DNA of 18,660 nt from CAZJZH01 sp964550465 (GCA_964550465.1 CAZJZH010000015.1:1-18660); one strand, 5' to 3'. Counted from the first letter of the stretch, positions 6,341 to 13,234 are shown. Notes: a model not told the origin generated them from the letters alone. A program made the numbers and translations.

Positions 6341-6420
6341 TGGGTAATTAGGCAATCAATAATAGGTCATAAATTACCCACTATCCAATTACTCGTTACT
6401 TCTTTTAATCAATTGCTAAT
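6341..6420. repeat. AT-rich dispersed repeat containing TAATTAGGCAATCA
   Basis: TGGGTAATT (6341-6349) pairs with AATTACCCA (6372-6380). The 14-mer TAATTAGGCAATCA (6345-6358) recurs exactly at 10473-10486. It is non-coding filler between rpsP and the next promoter. Confidence 0.5.
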
Positions 6421-6441
6421 TACGACCTCATGTGGTACACA
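6413..6441 (+). promoter_or_regulatory. candidate promoter of the 166-aa gene
   Basis: TTGCTA (6413-6418), 17-nt spacer, TACACA (6436-6441). Moderate match to consensus; leader about 35 nt. Confidence 0.45.
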
Positions 6442-6482
6442 GTAGTTAGTACTTCGACAATATTTTCACCAAGGAGTCTTTC

Positions 6483-6983
6483 ATGGCTACTCAGCTGCGA
6501 CTAGTACGTCCTTCGGGTGGCCAGAGGCTGCGCCACCCCTCAACCTCTCGTCAACCCCGTCAGTTAGATGATCAGTCTATCCCAGACGCTCAGTACATGC
6601 TGGAGCTGTCAAATGGCTATGGTCTGATTGATGAATACGGTCATCAGTACCCACGTCCCGCGACTCGCGTGCTGGTGAAGGTGTGGAGGCGCAAACGTGG
6701 CAAGCAACACATCTTACGCCTCAATCTCTATGTGGTGAACGATTTCATAGCCGGAACTCTACTGTGGACCCGCGTAGAGTTATGGGTGCACACCCACTTC
6801 AGGGCCTATGGAATAGAACGACTGGCGCGTGCTAAAAATGGTCGTGCTGGCCGAGAGCAGGCTACGGTTGTCGCCTTATTAGCTAAAACATCATTTCAAG
6901 CTGATTTTCCTGAGGCGGTCGAATCATTACGCAGTTGGTACCGCACACTCAAGAGCATTCCGCTGATCAACCCCTCCGCCTAG
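6483..6983 (+). CDS. basic hypothetical protein, unknown function
   Basis: A 166-aa product of unrecognised family. The ATG at 6483 follows AAGGAG by about 5 nt. It is strongly basic (many Arg, including VKVWRRKRGKQH), has a low-complexity polar N-terminus of about 30 residues, and no membrane segment or known motif. The remaining part looks alpha/beta (LVKVWRR, HILRLNLYVVNDF, VELWVHTHF). The charge would suit nucleic-acid binding, but this is inference. The TAG stop sits at the exact centre of the palindrome that follows. The 115-aa membrane protein gene starts 43 nt downstream, with no clear promoter of its own, so the two may be partly co-transcribed. Confidence 0.7.
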   Translation: MATQLRLVRPSGGQRLRHPSTSRQPRQLDDQSIPDAQYMLELSNGYGLIDEYGHQYPRPATRVLVKVWRRKRGKQHILRLNLYVVNDFIAGTLLWTRVELWVHTHFRAYGIERLARAKNGRAGREQATVVALLAKTSFQADFPEAVESLRSWYRTLKSIPLINPSA

Positions 6984-6991
6984 GCGGAGGG
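6972..6991 (+). terminator. hairpin across the stop codon of the 166-aa gene
   Basis: A perfect 20-nt palindrome, CCCTCCGCCTAGGCGGAGGG, with the TAG stop at its centre. The T-tract is poor (TTCTGT), so it may be a weak terminator or attenuator before the 115-aa gene. Confidence 0.55.
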
Positions 6992-7026
6992 TTCTGTATA
7001 TCAGACACTGGATACAAGGAGTTGCC

Positions 7027-7374
7027 ATGTTGATTCCACCGATGGCAGCGCTGGCTATTGAAGCACTGCTGATTATCATCTTAGACTTCGGTCAGGTGCG
7101 ACTGACGGCCGAGGCTACGCAGACGGTGATCGAGTTTGCTCTGTTACTCATTATTATCAGTTGGGGCGGCTCGCTGGTCAGTTTGAAAATCAGCCAGGGG
7201 CAAAATGCACCGGCCTGTATCTGGCACAGTGCGGTGGCGCTGTCGTTGGCAGTGTTATTGATTATCACCGATGCGTCACTGGACACACTGGGCTGGCATT
7301 TGGTTGCTACTGCCGTAACCGGCTTACCGGTGATTGGCTGGATGATCCACCTACTTAATCAATCCGATCATTGA
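7027..7374 (+). CDS. small multi-pass membrane protein, unknown function
   Basis: A 115-aa product, almost entirely hydrophobic. The ATG at 7027 follows AAGGAG. Probable helices lie at about residues 4-22 (PPMAALAIEALLIIILDFG), 34-54 (VIEFALLLIIISWGGSLVSL), 66-82 (WHSAVALSLAVLLIITD) and 89-110 (WHLVATAVTGLPVIGWMIHLL), giving four passes. Short loops and no conserved charged motif give no hint of a transporter or enzyme. It follows the 166-aa gene and ends at a hairpin terminator, with a TGA stop touching the 5' arm. Confidence 0.7.
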   Translation: MLIPPMAALAIEALLIIILDFGQVRLTAEATQTVIEFALLLIIISWGGSLVSLKISQGQNAPACIWHSAVALSLAVLLIITDASLDTLGWHLVATAVTGLPVIGWMIHLLNQSDH

Positions 7375-7403
7375 CCTCGTCATTATGCATATGACGGGGT
7401 TTT
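7375..7403 (+). terminator. terminator after the 115-aa gene
   Basis: CCTCGTCAT, loop, ATGACGGGG, then TTTTC. One G-U pair in a 9-bp stem. Confidence 0.75.
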
Positions 7404-7407
7404 CTAT

Positions 7408-7413
7408 TTGACA
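7408..7413 (+). promoter_or_regulatory. possible -35 box for the 197-aa gene
   Basis: A perfect TTGACA lies just after the previous terminator, as in the other cassettes, but the sequence 16-18 nt downstream (around GAAGGT) is a poor -10. About 125 nt separate it from the start codon; I see nothing else there. Confidence 0.3.
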
Positions 7414-7538
7414 AAAATCCATAAAAGAGAGAAGGTAGTGCTGCAAGCCCAGCACCGCCCCGTGGCAACGCTGAAGCTTGAGTTCTTTTCCCTCATAGAC
7501 CAGCTGTTGATATCAGCTATTATACTAAGGAGTGACCC

Positions 7539-8132
7539 GTGCAAACATTAGTGGTGGAATTCCCCGAAGAACCTCGATCGCCATTTCTAGCGCTACAGCT
7601 GCAAATTTCTGAGACAAGAGACGTGATGGATATTTGCTTGCAGCCCCAACCAGCGGATGGTGACATCATAAGAGTGGCTAGTTTACACCAGTCAGGCGAA
7701 AAGATCCTTGACCACTTAGGTCATTTACGAGCCCGTTCGGATGCTGAAAATCAGCAGCAGCAGCTGGCCGCCATACTCAATGCCTTTGTTGATGCGTCGA
7801 TTTCGCTCCACGACGGCTATGGTCTATCGATTGACGATGGGCACGCTGAGATGACAGACTTTCTGGAGGTGCTTGATGAATATGCGCAACCACTATTGCA
7901 CTTCATAGAGTCTGAAGTTTTATCAGTTCTACTCGTGCAACACCTCCAGGAACATTTCGTCGCTCGCAAAGACCCTTTCAGTTTGGCGCGGGAGATTTTC
8001 CTGTTTCTGGAATTTCAGGGCAATGTACGGGAACCCATGCAGAGCATGACTGAGGCCCTACCGCTCGCTAACGGACTTGGCTTGGTCAATACTCATAGTC
8101 GCTTGAAAAGTGTGCTGACACCTGTCACATAA
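7539..8132 (+). CDS. acidic hypothetical protein, unknown function
   Basis: A 197-aa product of unrecognised family. The start is GTG at 7539, chosen because AAGGAG ends 6 nt upstream; no ATG fits this site. The protein is acidic and probably helical, with no membrane segment or signal peptide. Features seen: a QQQQ run at about residues 73-76, a DGYGLSIDDGHAEMTDF stretch near the middle, and a long amphipathic region through FIESEVLSVLLVQHLQEHF. The GYGL-x-D motif faintly recalls NGYGLIDEYGH in the 166-aa protein upstream, but I would not claim homology. It ends at a strong terminator directly before the smc promoter. Confidence 0.7.
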   Translation: MQTLVVEFPEEPRSPFLALQLQISETRDVMDICLQPQPADGDIIRVASLHQSGEKILDHLGHLRARSDAENQQQQLAAILNAFVDASISLHDGYGLSIDDGHAEMTDFLEVLDEYAQPLLHFIESEVLSVLLVQHLQEHFVARKDPFSLAREIFLFLEFQGNVREPMQSMTEALPLANGLGLVNTHSRLKSVLTPVT

Positions 8133-8142
8133 ATATTTACCA

Positions 8143-8175
8143 CCCCTCCGCTGCGGCGGCGGGGCTTCTTTTTTT
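8143..8175 (+). terminator. terminator after the 197-aa gene
   Basis: CCCC-t-CCGC, loop, GCGG-c-GGGG with one internal mismatch, then CTTCTTTTTTT. Confidence 0.8.
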
Positions 8176-8202
8176 GCCCTACCAATTCTGCGCCTCATCC
8201 AG

Positions 8203-8208
8203 TATAAT
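8203..8208 (+). promoter_or_regulatory. smc -10 box (leaderless start)
   Basis: A perfect TATAAT ends 6 nt before the smc ATG at 8215, so transcription should begin at or within a base or two of the start codon. The position 17 nt upstream (TACCAA) is a weak -35. There is no room for a Shine-Dalgarno. Confidence 0.65.
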
Positions 8209-8214
8209 ACCTGC

Positions 8215-10434
8215 ATGTATTTACAGAAGTTGGAAATCCAAGGGTTTAAGTCATTTGCCAGCCGGGCGGTGCTGGAGTTCCCCTCCGCTACCGGTCGCGG
8301 CAAAGGTTTGACCGCCGTGGTAGGGCCAAACGGTTCTGGTAAATCAAATATTTCCGATGCCATCCGCTGGGTGCTGGGTGAGCAGTCCATGAAAACACTG
8401 CGCAGCCGCAAAGCCGAGGATGTCATCTTTTTTGGTTCAGATAAAAAGGCTCGGGTCGGCATGGCTGAGGTGTCACTCTATTTAAATAATGAAGACGGCC
8501 AAGCACCGATTGAATACAGTGAGTTTGTCATCACCCGCCGCCTCTACCGTAACGGTGAATCTGAATATTTACTCAACAAACAGAAAGTCCGGCTAACAGA
8601 TATCCAGCTCCTACTGGCGCGAGCAAACTTTGGCCAGCGGACCTACAGCGTCATTGGTCAAGGTATGGTTGATCACTTCTTGGTAGCCAGCCAAGCTGAG
8701 CGCAAAGAGTTTTTTGATGAAGCGGCCGGAGTCAAAGAATTTCAAATTAAAAAACAGCAAACCGCTAACCAGCTGAAGCGGACAGAAGAAAACCTGCAGC
8801 AGACCGAGATTACCCTACAAGAACTGGGCCCGCGCTACCGCTCGCTGTCGCGCATGGTCAAGCGACTAGAGCAGCGGGACAGTGTCGAGGCGGAGCTGCG
8901 GGCGCTGCAGTTGCGCTACTACGGCTATCAGTATGGTCATATTGATACTCAGTGGCAGGCCTACCACGGACAGCTCAAAAGTCTGGAGGAGCAAGTGACC
9001 GCCCGCCGCCAAGCCTTAACGACTGTCCAGCAGCAGCTCGACTCACTGGAGCAAGAAGAGTCCGGCCAGGATGTGCTGAATGATTTACAGCAGCAGTTCA
9101 CTCAACTATCTGAACAGCAGAATACACTGCGCGGTCGCCAGCTGGATATTGAGCATCAGCAGAAGCAAGCTAAACAGCAAGCAGCATCGCAGTTTGTACC
9201 AATGTCAGCCGATGCCATGGCTGGTGAGCTAGAAGAGTTGCTGGGTTTGCACGATGAGCTCCATCAATCAATTGGCGCTAAGGCTGAGGCTGAGCTCAAA
9301 AAACACATCCAATCAGTTATCGGTAAGCTCAAAGACTTGCTCAAGCGGGTTAAGCGACCACAGGCCACAGAGGTTGAGGATGATCCTAAACTCCAGCAAG
9401 AGCTGGAAACTCTTACGGCTGAGCTGACAACTATCAGTCAGCAGGTGACAGCAGTGCAGCAGCAGATGCGCGACTTCAGTAAACAGCAAGAGCACAAAAA
9501 AGGCGCTTTCTTTGACCTGCAACGCCAGTTTGCCGCGGAGCAGAACGAGCTGAACAGCGCTTCAGTTAAGTTAAACGACGTCAAGATTGAATTAGCTAAA
9601 CTGGACACTCGCCGCGAAGACCTGCAGGCAGAAATTACCCGTGAGATGGATGACACTAGTTTGGCGCAAATCAAACAGGGCAGTGACGCGGAGCCGGCTG
9701 ATGGACAGTTGCTGGGTGATATCCAAAAAATGAAGCGACAGCTGGAGCTGATTGGCGCTATCGATGATGAGTCGATGCAAGAGTTCCAGGAAATCAAAGG
9801 GCGCTATGAATTTCTCCAAGAACAGTTTGATGACCTGACTAAAGCTATCGCTGACCTGCGGGCAGTCCAAGACGAGCTGGACCAAGAAATCGAGCAGCGC
9901 TTTGATCAGACCTTTACCCAGATCAATCAAAAGTTTAGCGGTTACTTCCAAAAATTATTTGGCGGTGGTAAGGCCAGTCTGGAAAAGATTTTGATTGAAG
10001 ATGTGATTGATGAGAGTACCGAGGAGGACTCAGATGAAGAAACCGCCAAGCCAAAGAAGCAGATAGTCAAAAAACGGTACGGTGGGGTCGATATCAAAGC
10101 CTGTCCACCCGGCAAGAAGATTGCTGATCTCAACACTCTGTCCGGTGGTGAGCGGGCCATGACTTCTATTGCCCTGATTTGCGCCATCATTGCCAGTAAT
10201 CCGTCACCGTTTGTGGTGCTGGATGAAGTTGACGCGGCACTGGATGAAGCTAACTCGGAGCGCTACGCGGCTATCCTGGAAGAACTGTCCACCCACACTC
10301 AGTTTATTGTCGTCACTCATAACCGCGCCAGCATGCGGCGGGCTGATGTCCTCTACGGGGTGACTATGGGTGATGACAGTGCTTCGAAGATGTTGTCGGT
10401 TAAACTAGAGCAAGGTGAACAGTGGGCGAAATAA
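8215..10434 (+). CDS. smc: SMC-family chromosome ATPase lacking a hinge domain
   Basis: SMC ATPases organise and segregate bacterial chromosomes, normally as hinge-dimerised, ScpAB-bound complexes loaded by ParB at parS. The head parts are canonical: MYLQKLEIQGFKSFA, Walker A GPNGSGKSN (37-45), TYSVIGQGMVDHFL (143-156), EEAAG-like DEAAGVKEFQIKK (168-180), signature LSGGERAMTS (642-651), Walker B FVVLDEVDAALDE (666-678) and switch VVTHNR (699-704). The total is 739 aa against about 1150-1200 for standard SMC. Residues about 180-600 are Gln/Glu-rich coiled coil, and I find no hinge (no Gly-rich G-x-V-x-D-L-like domain). The turn may lie near residues 370-400 (KRVKRPQATEVEDDP). One uninterrupted frame argues against a frameshift. 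ScpA/ScpB are not in the window. RecN, SbcC and Rad50 are less likely given the SMC-type head motifs. Confidence 0.9.
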   Translation: MYLQKLEIQGFKSFASRAVLEFPSATGRGKGLTAVVGPNGSGKSNISDAIRWVLGEQSMKTLRSRKAEDVIFFGSDKKARVGMAEVSLYLNNEDGQAPIEYSEFVITRRLYRNGESEYLLNKQKVRLTDIQLLLARANFGQRTYSVIGQGMVDHFLVASQAERKEFFDEAAGVKEFQIKKQQTANQLKRTEENLQQTEITLQELGPRYRSLSRMVKRLEQRDSVEAELRALQLRYYGYQYGHIDTQWQAYHGQLKSLEEQVTARRQALTTVQQQLDSLEQEESGQDVLNDLQQQFTQLSEQQNTLRGRQLDIEHQQKQAKQQAASQFVPMSADAMAGELEELLGLHDELHQSIGAKAEAELKKHIQSVIGKLKDLLKRVKRPQATEVEDDPKLQQELETLTAELTTISQQVTAVQQQMRDFSKQQEHKKGAFFDLQRQFAAEQNELNSASVKLNDVKIELAKLDTRREDLQAEITREMDDTSLAQIKQGSDAEPADGQLLGDIQKMKRQLELIGAIDDESMQEFQEIKGRYEFLQEQFDDLTKAIADLRAVQDELDQEIEQRFDQTFTQINQKFSGYFQKLFGGGKASLEKILIEDVIDESTEEDSDEETAKPKKQIVKKRYGGVDIKACPPGKKIADLNTLSGGERAMTSIALICAIIASNPSPFVVLDEVDAALDEANSERYAAILEELSTHTQFIVVTHNRASMRRADVLYGVTMGDDSASKMLSVKLEQGEQWAK

Positions 10435-10440
10435 CAAGCA

Positions 10441-10500
10441 ACAATAATTATTAATTAATAATGCATAATTAATAATTAGGCAATCAGGTAATTAGGAATT
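10441..10500. repeat. AT-rich dispersed repeat, second copy of TAATTAGGCAATCA
   Basis: A run of ATTAATTAATAAT-type sequence with partial dyad symmetry, then TAATTAGGCAATCA (10473-10486), shared exactly with 6345-6358, and a further TAATTAGGAATTA. Confidence 0.5.
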
Positions 10501-10503
10501 AGA

Positions 10504-10529
10504 AAGAACTCTCGTCAGGGAGTTCTTTT
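10504..10529 (+). terminator. smc terminator
   Basis: AAGAACTC, loop TCGTCAGG, GAGTTCTT, then TTTG. It lies about 70 nt after the smc stop, beyond the AT-rich repeat. Confidence 0.75.
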
Positions 10530-10557
10530 GTATTAAGCAAATAGGTCCTCTTCACCC

Positions 10558-10573
10558 CCCCCGCGGGGGTTTT
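10558..10573 (+). terminator. second terminator-like hairpin after smc
   Basis: Palindrome CCCCCGCGGGGG followed by TTTTAG. Only about 28 nt separate it from the smc terminator, so it is probably a back-up; no transcript of its own is evident. Confidence 0.5.
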
Positions 10574-10586
10574 AGTTTACTTACTA

Positions 10587-10615
10587 TTGACAATAAGGAC
10601 TAGTGATGATACACC
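10587..10615 (+). promoter_or_regulatory. promoter of the 188-aa gene
   Basis: TTGACA (10587-10592), 17-nt spacer, TACACC (10610-10615). It gives a leader of about 90 nt that is GC-rich. Confidence 0.55.
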
Positions 10616-10711
10616 AGCTATGAGGGTAGCCCCGCCGTGGCACGGTTACGCCTCGATGTACCATTACAACCCTCCCCTGGCCGCAGCGCCTCCGGAGAAA
10701 GGAGCTCTATC

Positions 10712-11278
10712 ATGAGCAAGCAGAAGCAGCGCTATTTTCAATCAGCTCAACTCATCGTCAGCAGGCCATTTGATGACACAGTCGACTATGACGGAGAGGT
10801 AATGATTGAATATGCGACCAAGCCCGGTGACTGTGATTTTACTTCACGGCGAGAGGTGTGGCTAGCACGTATCACTATGAACCAGGAACCATTGATCAAT
10901 GATGGGTTCAGAGAATTTGTGCTCCCGACCCTGAAGGTGCTGTGTCGTCGCCATGCTGATACGTACACTGACGAACCGGCACTTTCTGTCTACTTGACCA
11001 CTATCAAGCAATTGGCCCGCTACTTAGCTCACAAGCGTGACTTGAATAAGTTGCAGGCCACTATTCGACGCATGAATGACACGCAGCTCTGTCTGTTGGT
11101 TGAGCAGATGTGCGCGCTGTTTGTTGGTCCTGGTGGAGCCGCAGCTGCGGTGCCGGAGCAGGAGAAGGTATTTACGCACTTGCCTTCAATGGTTGGTAAT
11201 CAGCAAGCCATCGCCTTACACAATGAAGGACATCACTTCCTCACCCCGCAGCAAATACTGCAAATGGATTTGACGTAA
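10712..11278 (+). CDS. hypothetical protein, unknown function
   Basis: A 188-aa product of unrecognised family. The ATG at 10712 is chosen over an upstream in-frame start at 10637 because AAAGGAG (10698-10704) lies at proper distance and the upstream stretch is Arg/Ser/Pro-rich leader sequence. No membrane segment. The first half mixes strand-like pieces (YFQSAQLIVSRPF, GEVMIEYATKPGD, REVWLARITMN) with an all-helical centre (FVLPTLKVLCRRHADTYTDEPALSVYLTTIKQLARYLAHKRDLNKL), then an Ala-rich segment and a polar C-terminus. Nothing visible indicates an activity. It belongs to the series of monocistronic cassettes: own promoter, strong ribosome binding site, own perfect-palindrome terminator. Confidence 0.7.
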   Translation: MSKQKQRYFQSAQLIVSRPFDDTVDYDGEVMIEYATKPGDCDFTSRREVWLARITMNQEPLINDGFREFVLPTLKVLCRRHADTYTDEPALSVYLTTIKQLARYLAHKRDLNKLQATIRRMNDTQLCLLVEQMCALFVGPGGAAAAVPEQEKVFTHLPSMVGNQQAIALHNEGHHFLTPQQILQMDLT

Positions 11279-11293
11279 ACCACAAAACCAAGC

Positions 11294-11321
11294 CCCCCTT
11301 CGCCATGGCGAAGGGGGTTTT
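11294..11321 (+). terminator. terminator after the 188-aa gene
   Basis: A perfect 24-nt palindrome (11294-11317; arms CCCCCTTCGCCA/TGGCGAAGGGGG) followed by TTTTC. Confidence 0.85.
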
Positions 11322-11352
11322 CAAATATAATGAGGGCGCAATTTGCCATCTA

Positions 11353-11380
11353 TTGACTAAATAAATTTTTTATATAAAGA
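11353..11380 (+). promoter_or_regulatory. promoter of the 66-aa gene
   Basis: TTGACT (11353-11358), 16-nt AT-rich spacer, TAAAGA(T) (11375-11380). A TATAAA at 11373-11378 is an alternative -10 with a shorter spacer. Confidence 0.55.
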
Positions 11381-11431
11381 TGTGGTCGATTGATCGGGTT
11401 CATTTCATTCACAAGGATAAGGAGTAAGGAC

Positions 11432-11632
11432 ATGGGTCGGGTCGTTATTGTTTTGGTGCTGAGCGTGATCGTCTGGGGGATTTTCCGAGGCAAAGACGAG
11501 AAAGACAAGGAGAAGAAGCAGGGATATTTTGCCTTCTACGGTTCCTTGGCGGGTGCGCTGATCGACAAGATCACCGGCGCCGCCTCGAAGAGCGATTCCG
11601 CCACCAGCGAAACCCCGCGGTCCGGATCGTAG
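11432..11632 (+). CDS. 66-aa membrane-anchored peptide, unknown function
   Basis: The ATG at 11432 follows AAGGAG (11419-11424) by 7 nt; the longer frame from 11390 starts within the leader. One N-terminal membrane segment (about residues 3-17, RVVIVLVLSVIVWGIF) is followed by an extremely charged stretch, GKDEKDKEKKQG (20-31), then a second moderately hydrophobic piece (YFAFYGSLAGALIDKITGAA) and a Ser/Thr-rich tail. About three quarters of codons end in G or C, so like the 61-aa gene it is GC-rich against its surroundings. It could be a small membrane regulator or toxin-like peptide, but nothing confirms either. Confidence 0.7.
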   Translation: MGRVVIVLVLSVIVWGIFRGKDEKDKEKKQGYFAFYGSLAGALIDKITGAASKSDSATSETPRSGS

Positions 11633-11652
11633 GCCCTCGGCCTACAACACAA

Positions 11653-11681
11653 AAACCCCCGTGCATCAGCACGGGGGTTTT
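11653..11681. terminator. terminator after the 66-aa gene
   Basis: AAACCCCCGTGC-ATCA-GCACGGGGGTTTT. A/T runs on both sides mean it can also stop convergent rmuC transcription. Confidence 0.85.
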
Positions 11682-11698
11682 ACATTGACGCTATTTTT

Positions 11699-12742
11699 TT
11701 ACTCCTCTTTTGGTCGCTCTAATTCCGGTATGTCGATGTCGACCCCCTGGCCGGTAATTTTGGTCACGTCTTTATCGATCTGACGGAAATGGTGACTACC
11801 ATCATTAAAAGCATTGACCGCCGCTGACAAATTGCGGCCCAGCTTACCCCAGACACTTTCATAATTTTTCAGGTGCTTGCGCAACATATCGACGCGCTTA
11901 ATAATTTCCTTGGTCTGCTCCTCTACTTGCAGCATACGCAAGCCTTGCATAACTGTCTGCAAATAGGCCAGGAATGAGGTCGGTGAAACGATAATAACTT
12001 TCTTTTCCTTAAAAGCGTATTCAATCAAATCCTGGGTCGATAGTTTAATAGCGCCAACCTTGTTAATCAATAGATCGTAGTAAATCCCCTCAGACGGGAT
12101 AAACATAAAGGCAAAGCTCATCGTACCTTCATCGGGCCGAATATATTTACTAGTTTCATCAATCCGGTTTTTCAGGTCTTGCTTAAAGGCTTTTTCCAGC
12201 ACCTCGCGCTGAGCCGAATCTTTTTCTTTGACGATGCGGTTGTAGTTTTCCAGCGAGAACTTTGAGTCGATCGGAATGATCTGTTCTTTGACAAAAATGA
12301 CCGCGTCTACAATCTCACCATTTTTAAATCCATACTGCATCTGATATGATTGCGGCGGTAAGACGTTCTTTAACACTGCTTCTAAGTAGTACTCCCCTAG
12401 CACACCGCGCTGCTTCGGGTTCTTCAAAATATCTTGCAGGTCTTGCAACTGGTCGGCAAAGTTGACTACCTGTTGATTGGTCTGGTCCAGCTTGGTCAGC
12501 TTCTCGGTAATATCAGCGATCATCTGGCTACTGCGACTAGCTTCACGTTGGACAAAGGACAAGTTATCTTTAACTGACTGATTCATTTCTGTGCGAATCT
12601 CTTTGAGCGAGTCAGATAGTTCTTTCAGTTTTTCAGATTGTGAATCATCAACCTGCCCCTTCTGCTGGGATTGCCAAAAAAGATAGCCAACAGCCAGGAG
12701 TAGTATGATGATGATCAGGCCCAAGATAATGGTGATTGCCAT
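11699..12742 (-). CDS. rmuC: DNA recombination protein RmuC
   Basis: RmuC proteins carry a PD-(D/E)XK nuclease-like core and limit recombination at inverted repeats in E. coli; biochemical activity is poorly defined. The 347-aa product has an N-terminal membrane anchor (about residues 2-23), a coiled coil (about 35-110) and then the RmuC domain. Likely active-site elements are GVLGEYYLEAVL (113-124, E117), IVDAVIF (144-150, D146) and IPIDSKFSLENY (156-167, D159/K161). The MSFAFMFIPSEGIYYDLL and VIIVSPTSFLAYLQTV motifs are typical of the family. The start at 12742 places the anchor at the N-terminus; no Shine-Dalgarno is visible. It converges on the 66-aa gene. The nearby large inverted repeat makes its presence suggestive, but no link is shown. 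Confidence 0.93.
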   Translation of the reverse strand: MAITIILGLIIIILLLAVGYLFWQSQQKGQVDDSQSEKLKELSDSLKEIRTEMNQSVKDNLSFVQREASRSSQMIADITEKLTKLDQTNQQVVNFADQLQDLQDILKNPKQRGVLGEYYLEAVLKNVLPPQSYQMQYGFKNGEIVDAVIFVKEQIIPIDSKFSLENYNRIVKEKDSAQREVLEKAFKQDLKNRIDETSKYIRPDEGTMSFAFMFIPSEGIYYDLLINKVGAIKLSTQDLIEYAFKEKKVIIVSPTSFLAYLQTVMQGLRMLQVEEQTKEIIKRVDMLRKHLKNYESVWGKLGRNLSAAVNAFNDGSHHFRQIDKDVTKITGQGVDIDIPELERPKEE

Positions 12743-12781
12743 AGAGAGATGTGATTGAATTAGACAGTCTGTTCAGGTAGG

Positions 12782-12787
12782 ATTATA
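12782..12787 (-). promoter_or_regulatory. rmuC -10 box
   Basis: TATAAT on the minus strand about 40 nt before the start codon; the -35 region (TTAATA/TAATAC) is weak. Confidence 0.5.
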
Positions 12788-12828
12788 GCACTTAACGGCA
12801 GGTTGTATTAAGTCAGTTGTATGCCGCA

Positions 12829-12902
12829 GGAGATGAGATATGGGAGATGAGATATACCATATAACTAACTCCCCCATATCCCATATCTGATATCACATAT
12901 CC
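12829..12902. repeat. GATATG-type repeat, copy 3 (left arm of a large inverted repeat)
   Basis: A palindromic element made of GAGATATGG-like units and their inverse. Within it, 12842-12886 is the reverse complement of 14342-14386 with 43 of 45 bases matching by my alignment, including the single-copy-looking core ATATAACTAACTCCCC. Confidence 0.85.
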
Positions 12903-12975
12903 TAATATATTGTACGACGCTTAAAAATATCTAAAATTAAATTAAAAAATATAAAATTCTGATAAACTTTTTCTA
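12903..12975. other. AT-rich segment between repeat copy 3 and parS 1
   Basis: About 73 nt, mostly A and T, containing ATTGTACGAC (12909-12918), which is found inverted at 14296-14305. TTGTAC with TAAAAT 16 nt downstream could be a promoter for the tRNA genes. No DnaA-box consensus (TTATCCACA) is seen. Confidence 0.45.
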
Positions 12976-12978
12976 AAT

Positions 12979-12994
12979 TGTTCCACGTGGAACA
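12979..12994. promoter_or_regulatory. parS-like ParB-binding site 1
   Basis: TGTTCCACGTGGAACA, a perfect 16-bp palindrome that extends to 22 bp (12976-12997). It matches the bacterial parS consensus TGTTNCACGTGNAACA used by ParB to load SMC. It lies 36 bp upstream of tRNA-Arg(CCG). No parA/parB gene is in the window. Confidence 0.85.
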
Positions 12995-13030
12995 ATTACA
13001 GTGCCATCGAAATAGCGTACTCCCCTGTCT

Positions 13031-13102
13031 GTTCCCGTAGTTTAGTGGATAGAACACAGCCCTCCGGAGGCTGAAACAGAGGTTCGACTCCTCTCGGGAA
13101 CG
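13031..13102 (+). tRNA. tRNA-Arg (anticodon CCG)
   Basis: A 72-nt cloverleaf: acceptor GTTCCCG/CGGGAAC, D-stem GTTT/GAAC, anticodon stem CAGCC/GGCTG with loop CTCCGGA (anticodon CCG, codon CGG), and T-arm AGAGG-TTCGACT-CCTCT. Discriminator G. The CCA end is not encoded, so a CCA-adding enzyme is required. Confidence 0.95.
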
Positions 13103-13105
13103 TAT

Positions 13106-13179
13106 GCCCACGTAGCTCAACTGGATAGAGCGGTTCCGTCCTAAGGAAAGGGTTGGGGGTTCGACTCCCTCCGTGGGCA
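13106..13179 (+). tRNA. tRNA-Arg (anticodon CCT)
   Basis: A 74-nt cloverleaf: acceptor GCCCACG/CGTGGGC, D-stem GCTC/GAGC, anticodon loop GTCCTAA (anticodon CCT, codon AGG), T-loop TTCGACT. Discriminator A; CCA is not encoded. Three nt after the first tRNA-Arg, so surely co-transcribed. Confidence 0.95.
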
Positions 13180-13196
13180 CAATAACAATTAACAAT

Positions 13197-13225
13197 TTGA
13201 CTAAATTAATTTATTAACCTTTAAT
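13197..13225 (+). promoter_or_regulatory. promoter of the 71-aa gene (leaderless)
   Basis: TTGACT (13197-13202), 17-nt spacer, TTTAAT (13220-13225). The expected start near 13232 is about 3 nt before the ATG. Confidence 0.65.
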
Positions 13226-13234
13226 CAAAACAGT

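Noticed and set aside
8215..10434. smc as a frameshifted or internally deleted pseudogene
   Set aside because: A single continuous frame with intact N- and C-terminal heads, coiled coil throughout, promoter and terminator argue for a functional gene.
12903..12978. Replication origin
   Set aside because: AT-rich and next to parS, but there are no DnaA boxes and no dnaA, dnaN, rpmH or parAB genes in the window.
12902..13195. Minus-strand open frame of 97 codons
   Set aside because: It runs antisense through both tRNA-Arg genes and the parS-like site; it is a by-product of those sequences.
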